Positions 61,766-64,000 of a stretch of 64,000 nt of DNA are shown in pieces; the stretch's first letter is position 1; each line of letters starts with the position of its first letter. Position numbers and translations under genes: made by a program. Under the pieces are notes generated by a model. The model did no database searches and was not told where the DNA came from. It saw nothing but the letters and a program-made list of their open reading frames with translations. The stretch comes from Cohnella herbarum (GTDB taxonomy: Bacteria > Bacillota > Bacilli > Paenibacillales > Paenibacillaceae), in the NCBI RefSeq assembly GCF_012849095.1, contig NZ_CP051680.1:5445001-5509000 (forward strand), read 5' to 3'.

Positions 61766-64000
61766 ATGAAGAGTCGATTAGTATCCATGTTAGTTAAGAT
61801 TTTATGTTTAGTCCTGCTTGCGCAGATCATCGTTCCGGAAATTTGGAATTCTTATACCCATGCAGCGCCCGCAGCGCCCGATATCAGCATTCAGTTCAAG
61901 TCGCCGGAAGCGCCTGCGACGGAAGCGTACATACCGGATTACGGGGAGACTTACGGAGAACGGAACGGATATACATACGGATGGAATTTCGATCATACTT
62001 CTTATTCGGTCAGCGAAGCCGTCTATGGTTCTTCGTTGCTGGATTCAGCCATCAATATGCAGGCCGGGGGGCAATGGGAAATTGCGCTGTCGGCCGGTAC
62101 CTACGAGGTCGAAATCAGTGTAGGCAATGCCGTATACGGCAGCACCAATACGCTTCAGGTTGAGAATGTCGTGTTCTGGGATCACTTCGCTCTTCCGGCT
62201 GGCGGACACGACAAGGTGAAGAAGCGTATTCAATTGAACGACGGCAGATTAACAATGAAGGGTGATCCGGTTAGCCCTTCTGCCTTCATCCACTCGATAG
62301 CGATCACGAAGATCGTTCCGGCTAACCGTCCGACTTTTTCGCCTTATATCGGGTTGCCTGCGGAGCAAAATAAGGTGCCCGGAGACAAGATTATTTTGTC
62401 CGGATCGCAGAGCAATGAACACAATGCCATTCCGTCCGTCAGGGTGAAAGAGCTGGGTCAAGCTATCGATAAGTATATGAACGAACAAATATCGGTAATG
62501 GAACAACGCATCGCATCGATGGGGCAACAAGCCGAATCTTGCGGTGGCTGCAATTCAAGCAATCTGGAATCGGCGATTTTAAGAAGTCCGAATGAATATG
62601 TGGTGATGAAGGCGGGGCATCTGAATCTGGATGCTTCCGCAACGTTCGGCTCGCCGTCCAAGCCGGTATTTCTTATCTTGGACGGTTTGAATACGAACCG
62701 GAATTTAACGCTTACCGTATATGGGACTCTGGCGGTTAAGGGAAATTTGAATGCGAACACCAATTTGACGCTGAACGTGAATGCGCCAGATCATCCGGCA
62801 GCAACCGGAAAAGGGGATTTGTGGGTTGGCGGCACGATTCATTTGAACAATGATTCTGTCGCGCGGGTGTCAGGCGACTTTGTAACTGGAAGCCTAATCT
62901 ATAACAATGGCCAATTGAACGTACAGGCCGATCGGCTTCTTGTTGCCGGCCAAATGCACATCAATACCAAGGTAGATATGACCATCTCGCAAGAAATGCT
63001 CGTCGGCAGTTTGGTGTCGAATAACCAAATGGGGACTATCAGCGTCAGCAGCGGAGATGTATTCATTCGCGACGATATTCACGTTAATAATCATTTGAGC
63101 ATTCAAACCGGAGGCGTCGTCGCGATCGGCGGCAGCATCACTGCGAATCAGAAGCCGATTATCGTTACCGGTATTGGGGCGAGCGGCCAAACGAAATTGC
63201 ATTACAGGATTAACGGGTTGCTAGCGGAGTATTATACCGAAGCGGATCTAACCGGCGATCTGTTCACCGTGGTGGACGAGAACGTAAACGTGAGCAACAA
63301 ACTGCCAATTGCCAAGGCCGGTCTTAACGACGGTAATATGTCGGTGAGATGGACGGGACAGATTACCCCCTATTTCACCGAGACGTACGAATTCGAAGCG
63401 GACGTTCGCGGCGGGGTGAAGTTGTGGGTGAACGGCGTGCTTCTTATCGACAAATGGGAGAAAACGGGTAACGGCAAGTATTCCGGTTCGCTTGCTCTCG
63501 AAGCCGGAGTCGATTATGACATCAGGCTCGAGTACGCCAATCGAGGGGGGCAGCCTTTAGCCAAATTGAATTGGGCTAGCGCGTCCGGCGCGAAGGAGAT
63601 CGTGCCGCAAAGTCAATTGTGGCCGTTTGCAATGCCGATTCTTACGGCGACCGCGACGGAGAACGACGTGAATGTCGTGTGGACGACGGCTTTCAATGCG
63701 AACGGTTACGAGTTAGAGGTGGATGGGATCATACAATCTTTCGGCAACCAATCCGCCTTTACGCACGCTCCGCTGGAACCGGGCACTCTGCATAAGTATA
63801 GAGTCAGAGCGATCGACGGCGATATTAAGGGCAACTGGTCGGCGCTGCAGGATGTGTGGACGTTACCGGAAGTGCCCAACAATATACGGCTTCAGTCGAC
63901 AAGCAATTCCGTAACGCTGACATGGGATGACGTGGTAGGGGCAGCCGGATATGATATTGAAACCTACAACACGATTATCGATAACGGTAATGTTACGACG
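61766..64000 (+). CDS. Large secreted protein with PA14 and Fn3 domains (runs off window)
   Basis: At least 745 codons, open to the window end. A signal peptide (residues 1-34, KSRLVSMLVKILCLVLLAQ, cleavage near THA-AP) is followed by a carbohydrate-binding-like beta domain (about 60-160), a short helical stretch with CGGC (about 255), a repetitive beta region rich in LNL/LTLNVN steps (about 285-480), a PA14 domain (about 485-620: LLAEYYTEADLTG, GQITPYFTETYEFEADVRGGVKLWVNG in pieces), then two Fn3-like modules (about 630-690, 700-745). Such proteins are surface adhesins or polysaccharide-binding enzymes. AGGGAGAA is the ribosome-binding site, with a second ATG 7 bp upstream in another frame. 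Controlled by the c-di-GMP riboswitch upstream. Confidence 0.9.
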   Translation, partial: MKSRLVSMLVKILCLVLLAQIIVPEIWNSYTHAAPAAPDISIQFKSPEAPATEAYIPDYGETYGERNGYTYGWNFDHTSYSVSEAVYGSSLLDSAINMQAGGQWEIALSAGTYEVEISVGNAVYGSTNTLQVENVVFWDHFALPAGGHDKVKKRIQLNDGRLTMKGDPVSPSAFIHSIAITKIVPANRPTFSPYIGLPAEQNKVPGDKIILSGSQSNEHNAIPSVRVKELGQAIDKYMNEQISVMEQRIASMGQQAESCGGCNSSNLESAILRSPNEYVVMKAGHLNLDASATFGSPSKPVFLILDGLNTNRNLTLTVYGTLAVKGNLNANTNLTLNVNAPDHPAATGKGDLWVGGTIHLNNDSVARVSGDFVTGSLIYNNGQLNVQADRLLVAGQMHINTKVDMTISQEMLVGSLVSNNQMGTISVSSGDVFIRDDIHVNNHLSIQTGGVVAIGGSITANQKPIIVTGIGASGQTKLHYRINGLLAEYYTEADLTGDLFTVVDENVNVSNKLPIAKAGLNDGNMSVRWTGQITPYFTETYEFEADVRGGVKLWVNGVLLIDKWEKTGNGKYSGSLALEAGVDYDIRLEYANRGGQPLAKLNWASASGAKEIVPQSQLWPFAMPILTATATENDVNVVWTTAFNANGYELEVDGIIQSFGNQSAFTHAPLEPGTLHKYRVRAIDGDIKGNWSALQDVWTLPEVPNNIRLQSTSNSVTLTWDDVVGAAGYDIETYNTIIDNGNVTT

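Overview
The window is a near-origin chromosomal segment of a low-to-mid GC, endospore-forming Firmicute, most likely Paenibacillaceae (Paenibacillus/Cohnella-like). Supporting signs are the sporulation genes csfB, yabG, sspF, spoVG, fin and spoVT, a Bacillus-type gene order, GC-rich codon use and a GlnR-style nitrogen box. It opens inside the 3' part of a 23S rRNA, followed by 5S and a terminator. It then follows the conserved block csfB ... yaaO, tmk, darA, yaaR, holB, ricT, yabA, trmN6, rsmI, abrB, tatD, yabE, rnmV, rsmA, yabG, veg, sspF, ispE, purR, ridA, spoVG, glmU, prs, ctc, pth, fin, mfd, spoVT, yabM, yabN, hup, rqcP.

This backbone carries lineage-specific insertions or replacements. 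They are a TetR/MMPL efflux pair between csfB and yaaO (3.0-5.9 kb), a VanG-like ligase with a VanT-like racemase (13.0-15.2 kb), a ywfO-type HD phosphohydrolase where Bacillus has metS (17.8-19.1 kb), a PrsA-like lipoprotein after mfd, and a 17-kb nitrogen-scavenging island (38.5-56.0 kb). At the right edge, the place where yabP/yabQ/divIC usually follow holds a large secreted PA14/Fn3-type protein behind a c-di-GMP riboswitch.

The nitrogen island is the most interesting part. A guanidine-I riboswitch precedes an operon for carboxyguanidine deiminase (two DUF1989 proteins), a biotin-dependent guanidine/urea carboxylase and allophanate hydrolase. The hydrolase's amidase gene is broken by one extra G, and its C-terminal domain is a separate overlapping gene. 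Then come an IS256-family element, a complete urtABCDE ABC transporter, and a second guanidine-I riboswitch in front of a three-gene nitrate/sulfonate-type ABC transporter. I find two perfect TGTNA-N7-TNACA (GlnR/TnrA) boxes in front of each of the three operons. Together these suggest a guanidine uptake-and-assimilation regulon gated by nitrogen limitation at transcription start and by guanidine at transcript elongation.

Other regulatory elements are a c-di-AMP (ydaO) riboswitch before yabE, tandem consensus sigma-A promoters before veg, a sigma-H promoter before spoVG, a sigma-G promoter before sspF, and many intrinsic terminators. The gaps between operons hold four tandem-repeat arrays of 51-52 bp period in at least three sequence families, two with a hairpin in each unit, plus a heptamer microsatellite of about 22 copies. 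The IS256 copy sits inside one of the 51-bp arrays with a recognisable 8-bp target duplication. A stem-loop element of about 45 nt occurs twice, upstream of ispE and of yabM. All calls are from reading the sequence and remembered family features; no search was run.
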